A stretch of DNA of 64,000 bases from Cycas panzhihuaensis (taxonomy: Eukaryota; Cycadophyta), in NCBI GenBank assembly GCA_023213395.1, contig CM041465.1, positions 83,955,741 to 84,019,740 of the forward strand, read 5' to 3'. The notes under the pieces were generated by a model. The model was not told the DNA's origin and did no database searches. It saw only the letters and a program-made list of their open reading frames with translations. This document shows, one piece after another, positions 1-11,458 of this stretch (positions within the stretch are counted from its first letter, which is position 1; the number at the start of each line of letters is the position of its first letter). The position numbers and the translations under genes are program-made.

Positions 1-929
1 GGCTTTGTGTATTATGTGCCTATATTTAATTAAGTGGTTTGTTATGCCCTATTTAGAGTAATTTTGATCTATATGTGAGAAGTCATTACTTTAGGTTGTC
101 ATCCTATTACAATTTGTCACTACCCTCTACACATCATGATGAATGAAGGCATTTATGAGAAGAACATTACTAAAGTAATTTTCAAGGATTTTGATGTTGT
201 TTCATTAATTTTGATCTAATTTAATCAAATTTTGATTAGAATTTAACTACCAAATCCACACCTGCAAGTTTATATTTTTGACATTAGGGCTATATTATTT
301 TTTCCAATATTTTATCACATTCAGTCCTATTGGATTAAGATTTTAGGTCCACTATCCCTCTAGTAGTTAAACCCTTGGTCTTTTATAGTCTCACGTGACC
401 AACCACTTGTTATTAAGAGGGGCTACGCCCTAACACATTTAATTTTAAATTTTTAGAAGAGGTACCTTACAGTTTCTTTAATATCTTAAGTTCTAGCAAT
501 CTATTTTTTAAATCATATAAGCCATTAGAATCCTAACTTAGAGATGGCCATTTTGGTATATGATTTGATCTATTTTGATGTTATCTTATAAAGAACTTTT
601 AGTATAGAGTTAAGCTTTTGTACAAAATTTCTACATGGTAATTAGACAAAATTTTTTCTTTCATCTTCTACATCATTCTTTTGCCTATTTCTTGACTCTG
701 GGGCAACTGAATTTTAAACCCTAGGAAGCTAATGTAAAGTATTTTTTTAAAGAATTTATTGTAATTTATATATTGAGTCATATAAAGGACTAGGATGAAG
801 AAGGAGGTCTTAAAATCAAAGATAGAGTTGCTATCATCTTGTTGACAGATTTGTATGATTGTGTGGTCCATCTTGTGTGTATTTGAGATGAACTTTTATA
901 CTCTTAGTTATTCATTTGATCAGTAAAAT
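1..929. other. AT-rich non-coding stretch, nothing recognised
   Basis: No long reading frame, retroelement domain or structural RNA is visible on either strand. The copia gag remnant of element K begins just to the right, so part of this stretch may be the leader or LTR of K, but I cannot find a matching 3' LTR or a clear primer-binding site. Confidence 0.5.
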
Positions 930-1745
930 GGCTTTATGTCCAATACTCTTTATTGTTTCTAATTCAATAAAAAGAACTATTTGATGTGGTCTAGGAGAAT
1001 GCAAATTTTATTAACTGGTAGAGGAATTTTAGAAATTGTATCAAATAGTTTTACTCTTCTAACTCCAACTTCACCTAGTACACATTTGAATATTGATCAA
1101 CAAAAGGAGAAAGTAGAACTTGAAATATAAAATGGTTTTATATTTGAATTTATTTATAGAAATCTAGAGGAAGAAATACAGCTCTTCCAAGTGGAATAAC
1201 CACTAAGCAAGCTTAGGATATTTTAAAAATTGCTTATGAGGGTTCAACATGTGCAAGATTACAAATAACTAGAAGGAACTTTTAGAACCTTACAATGTTT
1301 TCTTCTGAGCCAATTAATGATTTTCTCACTAGAATTCAAGACCTAGTGAATCAAATATAAGCTTTATAGGAATAAGTCTCAGAACATAACTGATAGAGAA
1401 AATTCTAAGATGTACAACTGAGATTAATAAGTTTGAGATTGTTATGATAACCATAGAAGTTACTAGAAACTTATTTACACTTACAATTGATCAGCTTCTT
1501 GCCATGCTAATCATAATAAAGGAAAGAAAGCAAAGTTCTAATTGGAATTTAGAGCAAGAGTTTGCCTCAATGACATGCTTGAGGGGGAGATTTAGGAGAC
1601 TAAGTCCTTAGGTAAATACATATTTTTAAAAATTTTATGCTTCAACTTCTAGAAATGTTAGAAACTTAGGTAGAGGAAGATCTCATAGAAGAAGCCCTAT
1701 GAAAGGAAGAGGAAATAACATAACTCTTATATCTTAAGGAAGAGA
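930..1745 (+). pseudogene. gag: Element K: decayed Ty1/copia gag
   Basis: Degenerate capsid gene of a copia retrotransposon. Near 965-1010 the frame reads MWSRRMQILLTGRG, matching the W-x-x-R/K-M segment at the start of the copia gag (UBN2-type) domain, where a short tryptophan-containing motif precedes an amphipathic helix. Downstream the frame is broken repeatedly by stops and small frameshifts, many of them TAA/TAG at places where Gln or Trp would be expected. Gag forms the virus-like particle that packages the element RNA. No start codon can be trusted. It is followed in order by zinc knuckle, protease, integrase and RT, so it is the first gene of element K. Confidence 0.6.
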
Positions 1746-1749
1746 TTTT

Positions 1750-2025
1750 ATGTTGACTTATTACAATTATAGAATTTATGGATATTATTCAAATGAGTGT
1801 TATGGTAAAAAGAATAATTCAGTGAATATAGCTACAAAGAGGACTATAGAGAGGCTAAGGAATGAGAATCTATTCTATACTAGTTTGAGTATTCAAATAA
1901 ATAATGATGAAGAACACATAAATTCTAGATGCTCTACTCACATGTCTTATAATGATGACTTATTTTCAAAGATTAAGGAAGATGACAAGAAGAGGATAAT
2001 AACCTTTGGAGACAACAATACTTAA
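1750..2025 (+). pseudogene. Element K: mutated zinc knuckle and protease start
   Basis: The 91-residue open stretch covers the gag nucleocapsid and the first part of the protease. Residues about 4-17 read YYNYRIYGYYSNEC. In the C-x2-C-x4-H-x4-C pattern of nucleocapsid knuckles, the first three metal ligands are Tyr here and only the last Cys remains; each change is a single transition (TGY to TAY, or CAY to TAY). Residues about 57-62 read NSRCSTHM where copia proteases have the catalytic D-S/T-G followed by hydrophobic residues, so the active-site Asp and Gly are lost too. RNA binding and polyprotein cleavage would both be dead. The frame closes at 2025. Confidence 0.7.
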
Positions 2026-3183
2026 GATGTCTAAGGATACTGAGTGGTGACACTTTTAATAGATTCAGGTAAGAATAAAAATATTTAAAATGTATTGTTT
2101 ATTCCTAGTTTGAAGAAGAACTTATTGTCCATTGGTCAAATGATGGAACAAAAGTATAGAGTTATCTTTGATAATGATGAATGTGAGGTTAGAGATAAAG
2201 TGAGAAATCACATGTTGGCTTCTAATGGTAAAATGATGAAAGATAGATTATTTAAGTTAGTCCTTTATCTTTAAATTCAATCATTTAATACTTTGATTGA
2301 TGATGAGAGTGTGTTATGGTATCATTGATATGGTCACCTAAATTGTGGTGGTCTTGTCAATCTAAGAAAGAATAATATGGTAGAGGACTTCCTTTCATCA
2401 AAGGAAATAAAGATTTGTATGAAGGTTATGTTTATAAGGAACAACATAGATATTCATTTCCATATTCTAAGCATCAATCTAGGCATCCTCTTGAGCTAAT
2501 ATATACTATATTATGCAGACTAATGAAGACATTATCCATTGGTAATACTAAGTATTTTATGATTTTGGTAGTTGATTATATAATAAAAATTTAAGTGTAC
2601 TTTCTTAAAGAAAAATCAAAGACCTTAAAATTTTTTGGATTTAGAACTATGATTAAGAGATAAAGTGGTTATAAGTTAAAAATCTTATGTTTAGATAATA
2701 GGGGAGATTTCATTTCTAATGATTTTAGAGAGTTTTGTACTAGGAATTAGAAGGTAATTCTTAACACCTTATACTCCTCAACAAAATGGTGTCATTAAGA
2801 GAAAGACAAGGAGCACTGTAGAAATGGATAGATGCATGCTTAAGGCTAAAGAATTACATGGTGAATTTTGGGTTGAAATAGTAAATACTATAGTGTATTT
2901 ATTGAATAGAAGTCCCACTAGGGCCCTAGTAAACTCAACTCCTACAGAGGCTTGGACTGGATATAATCCCAATGTGAGTAATTTGAAAGTATTTGGTTGT
3001 GTAACATATGCTCATGTTTCTACAGAAAGAAGAGTGAAACTAGAGAGCAAGAGTATGAAATCTATCTTCATAGTCTACTCTAGTGAACAAAAAGCTTATT
3101 ATTTATTTGACCCACTTATAAGAAAGTTCTTTGTAAGTAGAGATGTTAAATTTGATGAACATGATCCATGCAAATTGATGTGA
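2026..3183 (+). pseudogene. Element K: decayed copia integrase
   Basis: Copia integrase inserts the cDNA copy into the host genome. The pre-integrase segment is near 2310-2400 (YGHLNCGGLVNLRKNNMV). The catalytic core follows (about 2490-2830): VDYI near 2570 at the first Asp, LDNRGDFISNDF near 2690 around the second Asp, and then the expected PQQNGV-type segment, frameshifted. The clean part, 2824-3183, is the core end and C-terminal region: MDRCMLKAKELHGEFWVE, LLNRSPTRAL, LKVFGCVTYAHV and a copia-typical block ending FFVSRDVKFDEHDP. Several stops and at least one frameshift interrupt the first half. Confidence 0.8.
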
Positions 3184-3479
3184 ATAAAGGTAATTAAGTT
3201 ATGATTGAGCCTATTCAATATATAAAGGAAGAGTCAAGTACTAGTTCTAACTCAAGTCCTAGTACAAGTCAAGGACAAGATCTAAGAGTGTTTACAAGAA
3301 GCTATAATATGCCTAGTTTAGGTGAAGATCCTAGTATAAGCACAGGATAAGGTCTAAAATGACTAGTAAGAAGTCACAATATAGGTGATATGCTTAACAC
3401 CAATTTTGAAAGAAGAATAAGAAGGTTTTGAGTGAGAGTAAACTATGCATTGATAACATAGGTGATGTAAAATAATGAA

Positions 3480-3675
3480 CTTTATATAGTTGTAGAAGTA
3501 GTTGATGATGAAAATTAGGATCAAACTATGAAGACTAAATTTAATGCTCTTGATAAGAACCAAACATGGGATTTGGTTAAGATACCATATGGTAAGGACA
3601 TTATTGGAACAAAATGGGTGTTTAAGACCAAGTATAAGGTCAATGGTTTGATCGATAAGTTCAAGGCATGACTTA
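3480..3675 (+). pseudogene. Element K: 5' part of copia RT, interrupted by an insert
   Basis: The frame from about 3540 reads ALDKNQTWDLVKIPYG, then GTKWVFKTKYKVNG and KFKA, the conserved beginning of the copia reverse transcriptase domain, in which W-x-L-V and KWVFK/R are hallmarks. One stop (TGA, where Arg is expected) follows KFKA, and homology then stops dead at 3675. It resumes at 6443 with LVAKGCAQQKGVNYEKTF, exactly the next expected residues, so this gene was intact when the 3676-6442 insert arrived. Confidence 0.85.
3671..3675. repeat. Left target-site duplication of the 3676-6442 insert (ACTTA)
   Basis: ACTTA here and ACTTG at 6443-6447 flank the insert. The undisturbed RT reading requires ACTTG, so the left copy has probably changed G to A. 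Four of five bases match. Confidence 0.6.
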
Positions 3676-6442
3676 TGGATGCGCATCTATGGGATGGTCA
3701 TTATGCTTGATAGGAATGAGGATAGTCAACAGTTGATGTTGAAGGTGTGGATAAGAACCTATAAGCAAAGGGAACACCACGCAGAGCATCTGTGCACCAG
3801 AGCGCAAGTTCAGGACCCACAAATGGCACCCAACTACCTTGAAGTAGCTTTCAATCTTGAAAGGAAGAGCGTATGCAAGGGGGATCCTAGATGGACTTGA
3901 GAGGAAGGTCCTCCCACCCTTGGATTGCTGGAAAGGAGAAGAGGAATCCTCGATGGGTTTTCCTATGACGAAGGAAAACAAAGGTGGCAGGGTATAAGTG
4001 AAGGGCCTAGGATGAATGCGAGTAGGCTTCCCTAGTTTACTTGGTCTAAACAAATACAACTAAGGGAAGAAGTAAGGGATGGACTAAAGGCAACTCTCTC
4101 CTTTTCTCTCTCTTTCGCTCAATATGCAAAGGATAAGAGAAAATAGAAAGAAGTACAAATATTTTGCATGCAAGGAAGCAAGCTAGATAGGATGCATTTA
4201 TGGGTGTTTTTGAGATGAATAGGAAAATGCGGGAGGGATATATTTCCTACTATGCCTTTTCCTATGAAAGAAAGCAAGCATGCAACATACCAATGCAAAA
4301 GATGCAAGTGACTAATTAATTTCCCCTTTTACTTTTATGTGGTGTATTAGACTGATATAATAGATTTTGTATGAAAGCAAAAAAGGGAAAGAGGTGATGG
4401 GAGAGAGGGACAAAGCATACCTAGAAAGCGTGGTGGTTGATGAAGGACCTCACTCGTGCGCAACGTGCATCCATTCACTAATCAATTGATGTGCGACCAA
4501 GGCTGATGCGAAAGATAGGGGCTTCCTTACCTTCCCCTTATAAGAGCTAACTAAACGAAAAAGATAAAGGAAGCAAATGAAGCGAAGAAAAAAATAGGGT
4601 AAAGGCTTACCCAAAATTAGAGGTCTTTTCCCTTACGGATGCCGCTTCGAACCTACACACATAAGAGTTTCTCCCTTCTAAGAAGGGGCTATAAGGAGGC
4701 TATATGTATGCAAATATATGTAATGTAAATGCTTAAAATATTATATTTAAATTAGAGTAACTACCACTGTAAACAACCCAAATCCCCTCAAGTAAACCAG
4801 ACACATCAAGCAAGAAAAATGAAAGGGCAGCCTCAGGATGGTAAAACCCTCTACTAAAGTTCTCCACACAGCCTTTAGGTATAGCAAGGTTAGGGTATAT
4901 GAGAGTTTATGGACAGCCAACAAACACGAGAGGGTATGGAGCAAGATGTTGGAGAGGTACCAAGGTAACAGAGTCGCTATGGACATCGATATGTCACACA
5001 AGTCTCACCAAAAACCCTAAGGGACACCAGGCGAAGTAAGGAGGCCCAAAAGAGGGGCATGAAGGCCTAGAACCAACACAGTAAGGGCTGCATATGCTAA
5101 GATCTAGCGCATGCCAATGCACCACCTTCTCCTAGTTAACCCAAGAAAAGTATGGAAGCAGGAGAAGAAATATGGGAAAGGGATTTCCCTTGGGGAGTAG
5201 GTCTAAATGGGATGGATCCTACCTTACTCCCTTTGCCCAACCTTTATAAACCTTCTCCCGTTGCTTTCTTTTGAAAAAATAGCAGAGAAAATGGTGAAAA
5301 TCTGAGAGTACAAAGCTAAACCCAAAGAAGGCAACCTCAACTACAACCAAATGGAGAAAGAGCAAGAAATTATGCTTGAAAGTGAGTATAATATGGAAAG
5401 AATATACACAAAACTATGAAAATAAGACCAAAGGTACCTGTTAGGCTGAGTCTAGGGCAGATTTCCCCCTACAACCAATGAGGAAGAGGAGGTCCTATAG
5501 GGTTTGCAGGAGGTTTCCCTAAGAAAGATTGTAGAAGACACTTACTGAGGCGTATTTGGAGGAGAACCAAAAAAAACTTTCTTGAAAGAGCCTGGAGGAG
5601 AGTCTACCACCATGGAAGAGTGTTGTTGTAGGTGGGTCCTGAGCTAGAGTAGCAGGAAATGTAGAGTTACAGGTGCACCTATGGAAGAGAAGATGAGAAG
5701 AGCAGAAACACAACAGTAGAAAGTTGAGTTGGAGAGCTAAGAGAGATCTAAAATGATGGTCTTTTTGGGTTTTATACCCATATCAACCCTAATCGAGTGT
5801 TTAGGGTGTGAATAAGGCTGGGTTAGGTGAGTGGCCATGTGGTAATTCATCAAAAAAGATGAGAATTACCATGACAGATATAAAAAATAAGTTGCATCAA
5901 TTTGCCAGAAACTTTCTTGATCAGCTTAGTTTACAGCAGTGTGGGACCAAAAAGCCAAAATGGCCACATTCGAGGTTCTGGGAGCCCTAAAAAGTGATGT
6001 GGTAGGCCTAGGAGGGGCTGGCCCTCCTACCCAAGTGGCTAGGGATAGTCCGGAAGGCATACGAATAAGGCCAAATGAAGCATCAAAGGCTAGGATTCCC
6101 AGAAAGGTCATGATATGAGTATAGGGTCAAGGTATGGGTGGATCATATGAGTCAGGTGAGGCTTGAGGTGATGTGAAGGTAGTGTGGAAGGTCGTAGAGT
6201 GTCATAGGGATGCCTACCTTGTAGAAAAGTAGGTCCCGTGGGTCGTCATAGGCTCATAATATGACAAACAACATGATCAGCAAATGGATGTAAGGTGATC
6301 ATACAAATGAAGCAGTCTGTCATGTAATAAGGCAATACTTTTGTCAACCTTTCCAAAGAAACAGTAAAAGTGAAAAGGGAGAAGCATACTTGTGCTTACC
6401 TAAGTCGACATGTCTGTATCCATTCTCAGTAGCAGAGAAACA
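3676..6442. mobile_element. Unclassified 2.8-kb insert in the RT of element K
   Basis: This segment interrupts a copia RT frame that continues on both sides. It begins TGGATG and ends GAAACA, so it has the TG...CA ends of LTR elements and a probable 5-bp target duplication (ACTTA/ACTTG). I could not find two LTRs, a tRNA primer site, terminal inverted repeats, Helitron ends or a convincing coding region; the longest frames (3679-3900, 4838-5020, 5808-5990) resemble nothing I recognise. It is visibly richer in G and C than its surroundings. A non-autonomous LTR element that has lost or strongly diverged one LTR is the simplest reading, but the class is open. Confidence 0.55.
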
Positions 6443-6547
6443 ACTTGTTGCAAAGGGATGTGCACAACAAAAAGGTGTTAATTATGAAAAAACTTTTACT
6501 TTAGTAGCTAAGATGGACATGATCATGAGTATTCTATCCTTGGATGT
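6443..6547 (+). pseudogene. Element K: RT continuation, then truncation
   Basis: Continues the copia RT after the insert: LVAKGCAQQKGVNYEKTF, then VAKMDMIMSILSL. These are the conserved residues between the first RT block and the catalytic region. After SILSL near 6543 the expected QMDV/FLNG/YVDD blocks are absent and the sequence becomes unrecognisable, so K lost its RT active site, its RNase H and its 3' end. Confidence 0.85.
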
Positions 6548-7532
6548 ATATCAAGGCTATCCAACTTATTAGATTGTAGTAGGCCCAAAACCAAAATAGT
6601 AGATAAAGATAATATATCCCATAAAAACATATATTTACAATAGATAATCTCCATAATATCCAACTCAACCAACCTATAATTTCATTTATTTCAGTACTGC
6701 ATCTATTGATAATAATAATAAATGTAAATAATGAATAATAATAAATAGAATAATAAAACCTAATAGAAATGTTTAATAGTGATGAACCCTCTTTGAGATG
6801 AGAGTGATCCCCTAGTAGGCCCAAGGCCCTAATGGCATGAGGCCATTATCCTATAAGGTGATAAATTCTTCAATACTTGTCTACAAATAATCAAAGATTC
6901 TCTTTTCATAACCTTTAAAACCTAACTTTTAATTTTCCCTCTAAAAAAATTAACTTTATAATGAAATTATAATAAATAATTATTTATTTAATCCTATAAA
7001 AAAATCAACTTCATAATAATAATTTCTCTATAAAAAGTAACTTTCTCTTTATTTTGGAAATGCTATAATTCCCCTCCCCTTAAAATAATACTTTACCCTT
7101 TAAATATTAGGAATTACTAGTCCAACCTTGATGAGTTTTTCTAACTGCCTCTTACTAAATTTTATATGCCATAAAAATTAGATCTAATCCTATGACTTTT
7201 GTTAGGTCTTAAAATTAAGTATCTTAAATTCACTAATTCTTGTTATTGGAACTAGGTACTTGTTATTTGTGGACTTACATTAGAGTGATCCTAGGACTTG
7301 TAGGGTGCCTCAAATACCTTGTACTAATTTTACTTTGTGTTTACATATTTTGGCCCTAAATAGAATGGATTATGGAAGGAGTGGTGGGTAAAATACTAAG
7401 GACTTTAATAGAGATTTTAGGAAAAGAATTAATTATAAGGACCCTAAAATGATAATAACTTATTATAAAATGAAAGGGAAGATGTAGAATTTTGAATGGT
7501 CATTAACCATAGCTTTGAAAGCACAGAAAGAA
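6548..7532. other. AT-rich non-coding stretch
   Basis: No domain or LTR recognised. Short poly-purine and AT-rich tracts only. It ends at the AAGAT target duplication of element Z. Confidence 0.5.
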
Positions 7533-7537
7533 AAGAT
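7533..7537. repeat. Target-site duplication AAGAT, left copy of element Z
   Basis: AAGAT at 7533-7537 is repeated exactly at 10000-10004 on the other side of element Z. Five bp is the usual LTR-retrotransposon duplication. Confidence 0.9.
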
Positions 7538-7872
7538 TGTTGGAAAATAAATCAGAGTGTAGAGAAAAATATGTACACAATAATCAATCTATATTAAAAA
7601 TCATGAAGCAAAGATACATCTATTCAATCTATTATATCATAAGAGTACATCAAGTTTCCAAAGAAGGTAGTGTCAAAAGACACCAGGGTTATTCACCTTA
7701 GAAAATATATAGTTATAAGGGAGAAGGGAAATCTCCTCAACCTCCAAAATTTAAACAATAATGAAATAATACATAACTTAATTTAAAATTAAACTCACCT
7801 AACTTACCCTTAACATATGTGCACTTACATATGTCTAAGATGGCAGTGGGATGATGAATATTAACCCCAATA
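7538..7872 (-). repeat. Element Z 3' LTR
   Basis: Begins TGTTGGAAAATAAA and ends CCCCAATA (the partner ends CCCCAACA, so the final CA has decayed to TA). It aligns end to end with 9665-9999. Confidence 0.9.
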
Positions 7873-7883
7873 TACTCCTCCTT
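7873..7883 (-). other. Element Z polypurine tract
   Basis: Read on the minus strand this is AAGGAGGAGTA, directly abutting the 3' LTR. It is where plus-strand DNA synthesis would be primed. Confidence 0.75.
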
Positions 7884-8256
7884 AATGTTCATTGTGATCA
7901 TCCTTATTTCTTGTTGAACTTGTGGTACCAATAATTAAAGAAAACTTCAAATACTTGTGCATTAGCTTAATAGTCAGCACATTTGATGTAGTCAATAACA
8001 ACTTATTTTGTCATCCTTTTAACAAAGTGTATCTCTTCAATATCATGTATTGAGAGTAGCTTTTAAGTAGGTGTAGTAGAGGTAGCTTGATTATATGAAT
8101 AGAAATAGTTTTGTCTTGATCTTTGTTCTTTACTTTAGTTGAGTCCATGATACATATCATCTTATCAAATATGATATTGGATTCATTATTTTTATTGAAA
8201 TCTATATTAGTTCAAGAAAAGTTAGTCTTTTCATCAGATTGGACCTACTCTAATAT

Positions 8257-8583
8257 CTACCTCACAAGAAAAAAATCATCAATATAAGTAATATTAAAAT
8301 CTAAGGAATCTCCCCCATAAATCAATTTTAATGTATTCCATACTGATTTGAATGTAGCCATTTCTGAAACATAAGAAAATACATTATCATCTATGCTATA
8401 AAATAAAAGAGCTAAGACTTCATTATCCCTTTTTAAATCTTCTTTATTATTTGGTTTGTATCCATCATTTGTATATTTCAAAAGGTCATTTGAGATTAAG
8501 TGTGCTTTTATTATGGTTCTCCAAAGCTAAAAGTCATTTCCATCAAATATAGGAAAACTAATGTCATTTAAATTTATTACCAT
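8257..8583 (-). pseudogene. gag: Element Z: copia gag (UBN2-like), one internal stop
   Basis: Minus-strand frame starting with ATG at 8583. It opens MVINLNDISFPIFDGNDF, then a TAG, then LW, giving the copia gag signature P-x-F-D/x-G-x-(N/D)-(Y/F)-x-x-W. It continues through a hydrophilic segment (YKPNNKEDLKRDNEV), ALLFYSIDDNVFSYV and FKSVWNTLKLIYGG, matching the D-x-x-A-L...AW-x-x-L pattern of this capsid family. The clean stretch from 8481 to 8257 is 74 residues. The frame degrades after 8257. It would encode the particle protein; no zinc knuckle is recognisable. The TAG is a single G-to-A change from TGG. Confidence 0.75.
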
Positions 8584-9650
8584 TATATAAAGGCTTTAGT
8601 ACATGATCAACAAATATGATTTTAATGAATAACTAAGAGAAGTAATCCTTAAATGAAAGTATAAAGTAAAACTTTATAAAGTCACAATGATTATAAGTAT
8701 AAGGTGATTAGTACACTCTTCTTTTTTTAGTGAACTAAGAAACACATGCTAGTTTATAAACTAATGCTTTCAAATTGATATACTTTATACAAATAAAAGA
8801 AGATATATACCTTTTTAAATATAAAGTAATAAGAAACCCTTAATTCTTTGAATGTCAACTAGCTTTCAAAATATTAAATTAAACTTTTAAGACAAATAAA
8901 TAATCAATGAAATTTGAAACTAAACTTTGTAGCTTTCAAGTTAAAAAAAAGACTATAGCCTTTGATAAAGAATAAAATAATTTCTTCAATAATATGCAAG
9001 ACAAAGATATTGGATTTTGAATTCCAAATTTCTCCTTTATAAGATCAAGAATAACTATATGAAACTTGCAATGTTTGAATATAAACTATACTCAAAGTGA
9101 TTAAAAATGCTAAGAAACTATTTAGATATATTTGAAGATGGAAAAAAATAAAATAGAATCAATGTAGATAGTACTTATTTATCATTTTGTAACACTTATG
9201 TTACTTAAATCTTAAAGAGCTAAAATTAATGTCAGTAGGCTACAAAATAGCTTATAATATATATGAAAGGCTAACAATAACTATGAGATGCTAATTAACA
9301 ATAAATAATGCTTAAATATAATTGTTTGAAATGAACAAATACTTAAAAATTATGATTAAATAAGGATATCTAGGGCTGAATTAGAACATAAACTTGATCA
9401 ACTTCAAATACTTATAAAATGATGTCAAAACACAAAAAAACTAATTCCAACATAAAGTGCTTTAAAATACCTTTCCAATGAATCTTATGGTTCAGAAATC
9501 AGAGTTAAAATAATTAAGTTATTGTAAAAAATGTGAGCAAGCCTCTTTATGGCTAATAGAATAACTACTAAAAATAAGATGTCACTTTGATCAATTAAAA
9601 TTCAACTAAAATGGGCTCAAATTTAATAAGTGACAACACCACACTGAAGA
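8584..9650 (-). other. Element Z leader, non-coding
   Basis: About 1.1 kb of very AT-rich sequence between primer site and gag, with no long frame. A leader this long relative to a 2.5-kb element is unusual and may hold packaging signals, but no specific motif is visible. Confidence 0.6.
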
Positions 9651-9662
9651 GCTCTAATACCA
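9651..9662 (-). other. Element Z primer-binding site (initiator tRNA-Met)
   Basis: Minus strand reads TGGTATTAGAGC, 11 of 12 matches to TGGTATCAGAGC, the complement of the plant initiator tRNA-Met 3' end. It sits two bases from the 5' LTR (9665-9999). Confidence 0.9.
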
Positions 9663-9664
9663 TA

Positions 9665-9999
9665 TGTTAGAAAATAAATTAGAGTGCAGAGTGAAATAGG
9701 TATGTCATAATCAATCTATATTGAAAATGATGAAGCAAAGATACATCTATTCAAGCCATTGTATCATAAGAGTACATCAAGTTTCCAAAGAAGGTGGTGT
9801 TAAAAGACACTAAGGTTATTCACCCTAAAATATATATAATTGTGAAGGAGGAGGGAAACCTCTTCAACCTCTAAAAGTCAAATAATAATAAAATAATACA
9901 TAACTCAATTTAAAATTAAACTAACCTAACTTACCCTTAACATGTATGCACTCACATGTGTCCAAGGTGGGAGTGGGATGATAAGAATTAACCCCAACA
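9665..9999 (-). repeat. Element Z 5' LTR
   Basis: Begins TGTTAGAAAATAAA and ends ACCCCAACA on the plus strand; 335 bp, like its partner. AAGAT follows directly. Confidence 0.9.
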
Positions 10000-10004
10000 A
10001 AGAT

Positions 10005-10859
10005 GAGGTTTGGAATTTGTATTTAATAGAGATAAGAATTTATGCAGTGTTTGTTGGACGATGAGGGTCCTTTGGGGGAAAAAATAGATGAGGGATTAGT
10101 GATAAATGGTCTTTATAAAAAAAAAAAAAACTTTAACAAGATTTTATAAATGGTATTCAGACAAAATAAAATATTTAATAGAAAAAAATAATATTATTAG
10201 TATGAAAATAAAGAGGAATGGGAAGGACAAGATGGGTTTTATAAGGGGTAATCATCATACTAAGTGATGAAATCTGATGAAGTTTTAAAATATCTTATTG
10301 AAGATGGTTTGTAGAGGGTGAAGGAGTACATTAATAAAGAGGTAAATTATAATTGTAAAGGGGAATTAGGATTTATCATACAAGGAAACTAGAGTTAAGG
10401 GGGTTAGGGGTTTGACTAGCTATGGGACTTGGAGAACAAGATTTATCTATAACTATTGAGCATAGACAAGATAGAGGATAAATAAAACTAGAAAATAAAA
10501 CGTGCATGCATAAAATAGGATTAAGAACCATGTTAAGTACCTTATGGGTTTTACTTAGTTTTCCATTTTTTTTTGTATCCTATATAGGTTCTTCAAACTC
10601 TTATATATACATTTGGTCCTTTCTTAATTTCTTATCAATCACTTTATGATATTTTAGCATAAATTGTTTGTCATAATGATACTCTACTTTAATCTTTACG
10701 TTATTAGTATTAGGCTCTTCTTTAAGATGTTTTATTTTTCCCCTTTCTACTTTGGGTCTTCAATGTTACTATGTTATTTCTTATATTTTGGTTCTTCTCA
10801 ATGCTCCTGTAGTATTTCCTAGATATCTTTATCAATAGTCGATTCTACCTCTTTTATTG
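10005..10859. other. Non-coding or unrecognised stretch
   Basis: Only short, broken frames. It may be the downstream continuation of the gag remnant on its right, but no zinc knuckle or protease can be made out. Confidence 0.4.
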
Positions 10860-11260
10860 CCCCTTTGTTTAGTTGCTTTAATTCTCTGACAACTTTCTTG
10901 TGATCCAATTGGGTAGATGCTCTCCTAAAATCTATCTTAAACCAACACTAATTATTAATGATTTTTGAATTTTCTTTAGACCAATCTTCATACCATCTAT
11001 GAGCTTTACCCCTCAAGTGATATTGAATACTCAGTCTGTAATCCTTGAGATTTGTATCTGATGTAATTCTATGATATGTTTCAATATGTTAAATCTAATC
11101 TATAGTTGTTATGCCATACCCTAGTGTAAATGGTTTAATATCTTAAAATTTCTATGTTAATCACAAGTATTTTCACATTTGCTTCAATAACTCTCATTCC
11201 TTTACTAAGGGTTTTTCGTCAACCAAATGATCATTTTTTCCCTTTTTAACTAAAAGCTAT
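10860..11260 (-). pseudogene. gag: Gypsy-type retrotransposon gag remnant
   Basis: Minus strand, about 11070 down to 10870, reads LKDYRLSIQYHLRGKAHRWYEDW, then SKENSKIINN, a stop, CWFKIDFRRAS and VVRELKQLNKG. The pattern L-x-G-x-A-x-x-W-Y followed by W-x-x-F-K-x-x-F is the Retrotrans_gag capsid core. Upstream (to about 11260) a charged stretch with KKGKNDHLVDEKPLVKE could be the gag N-terminus. No other gene of this element is recognisable next to it; element A1 begins at 11459. It is unlike the gag of elements B and D in detail, so it represents another lineage. Confidence 0.6.
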
Positions 11261-11458
11261 AATTTCAAGGATTAAAATCTTTACTATACATTAGACAAAG
11301 TTATCACATATGATCACTTAAATCGATCATCTTTGAACCAAGATTTTAATGGTTTAGATAGCACTAAAATTTAGTACCTACAACATGAGTTATGGATGAA
11401 AATATCTAGGTATCCCCTTTGAAGACATAAACTTAAAAAAAATAAGAGAGGTTTTAAG

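Larger units (their letters stand above)
7538..9999 (-). mobile_element. Element Z: complete gag-only copia-like LTR retrotransposon
   Basis: All structural parts are present in 2462 bp: two LTRs (7538-7872 and 9665-9999), a perfect AAGAT duplication, a primer site matching initiator tRNA-Met, a polypurine tract, and one recognisable gene, gag. The primer site lies beside the right LTR and the purine tract beside the left one, so it reads on the minus strand. There is no protease, integrase or RT and no room for them, so it must have depended on proteins from a related copia element. By eye the two LTRs differ at roughly 45 of 335 positions, so the insertion is old. Confidence 0.9.

Noticed and set aside
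2778-2972. Minus-strand ORF within the integrase of element K
   Set aside because: Shadow of a clear plus-strand integrase frame.
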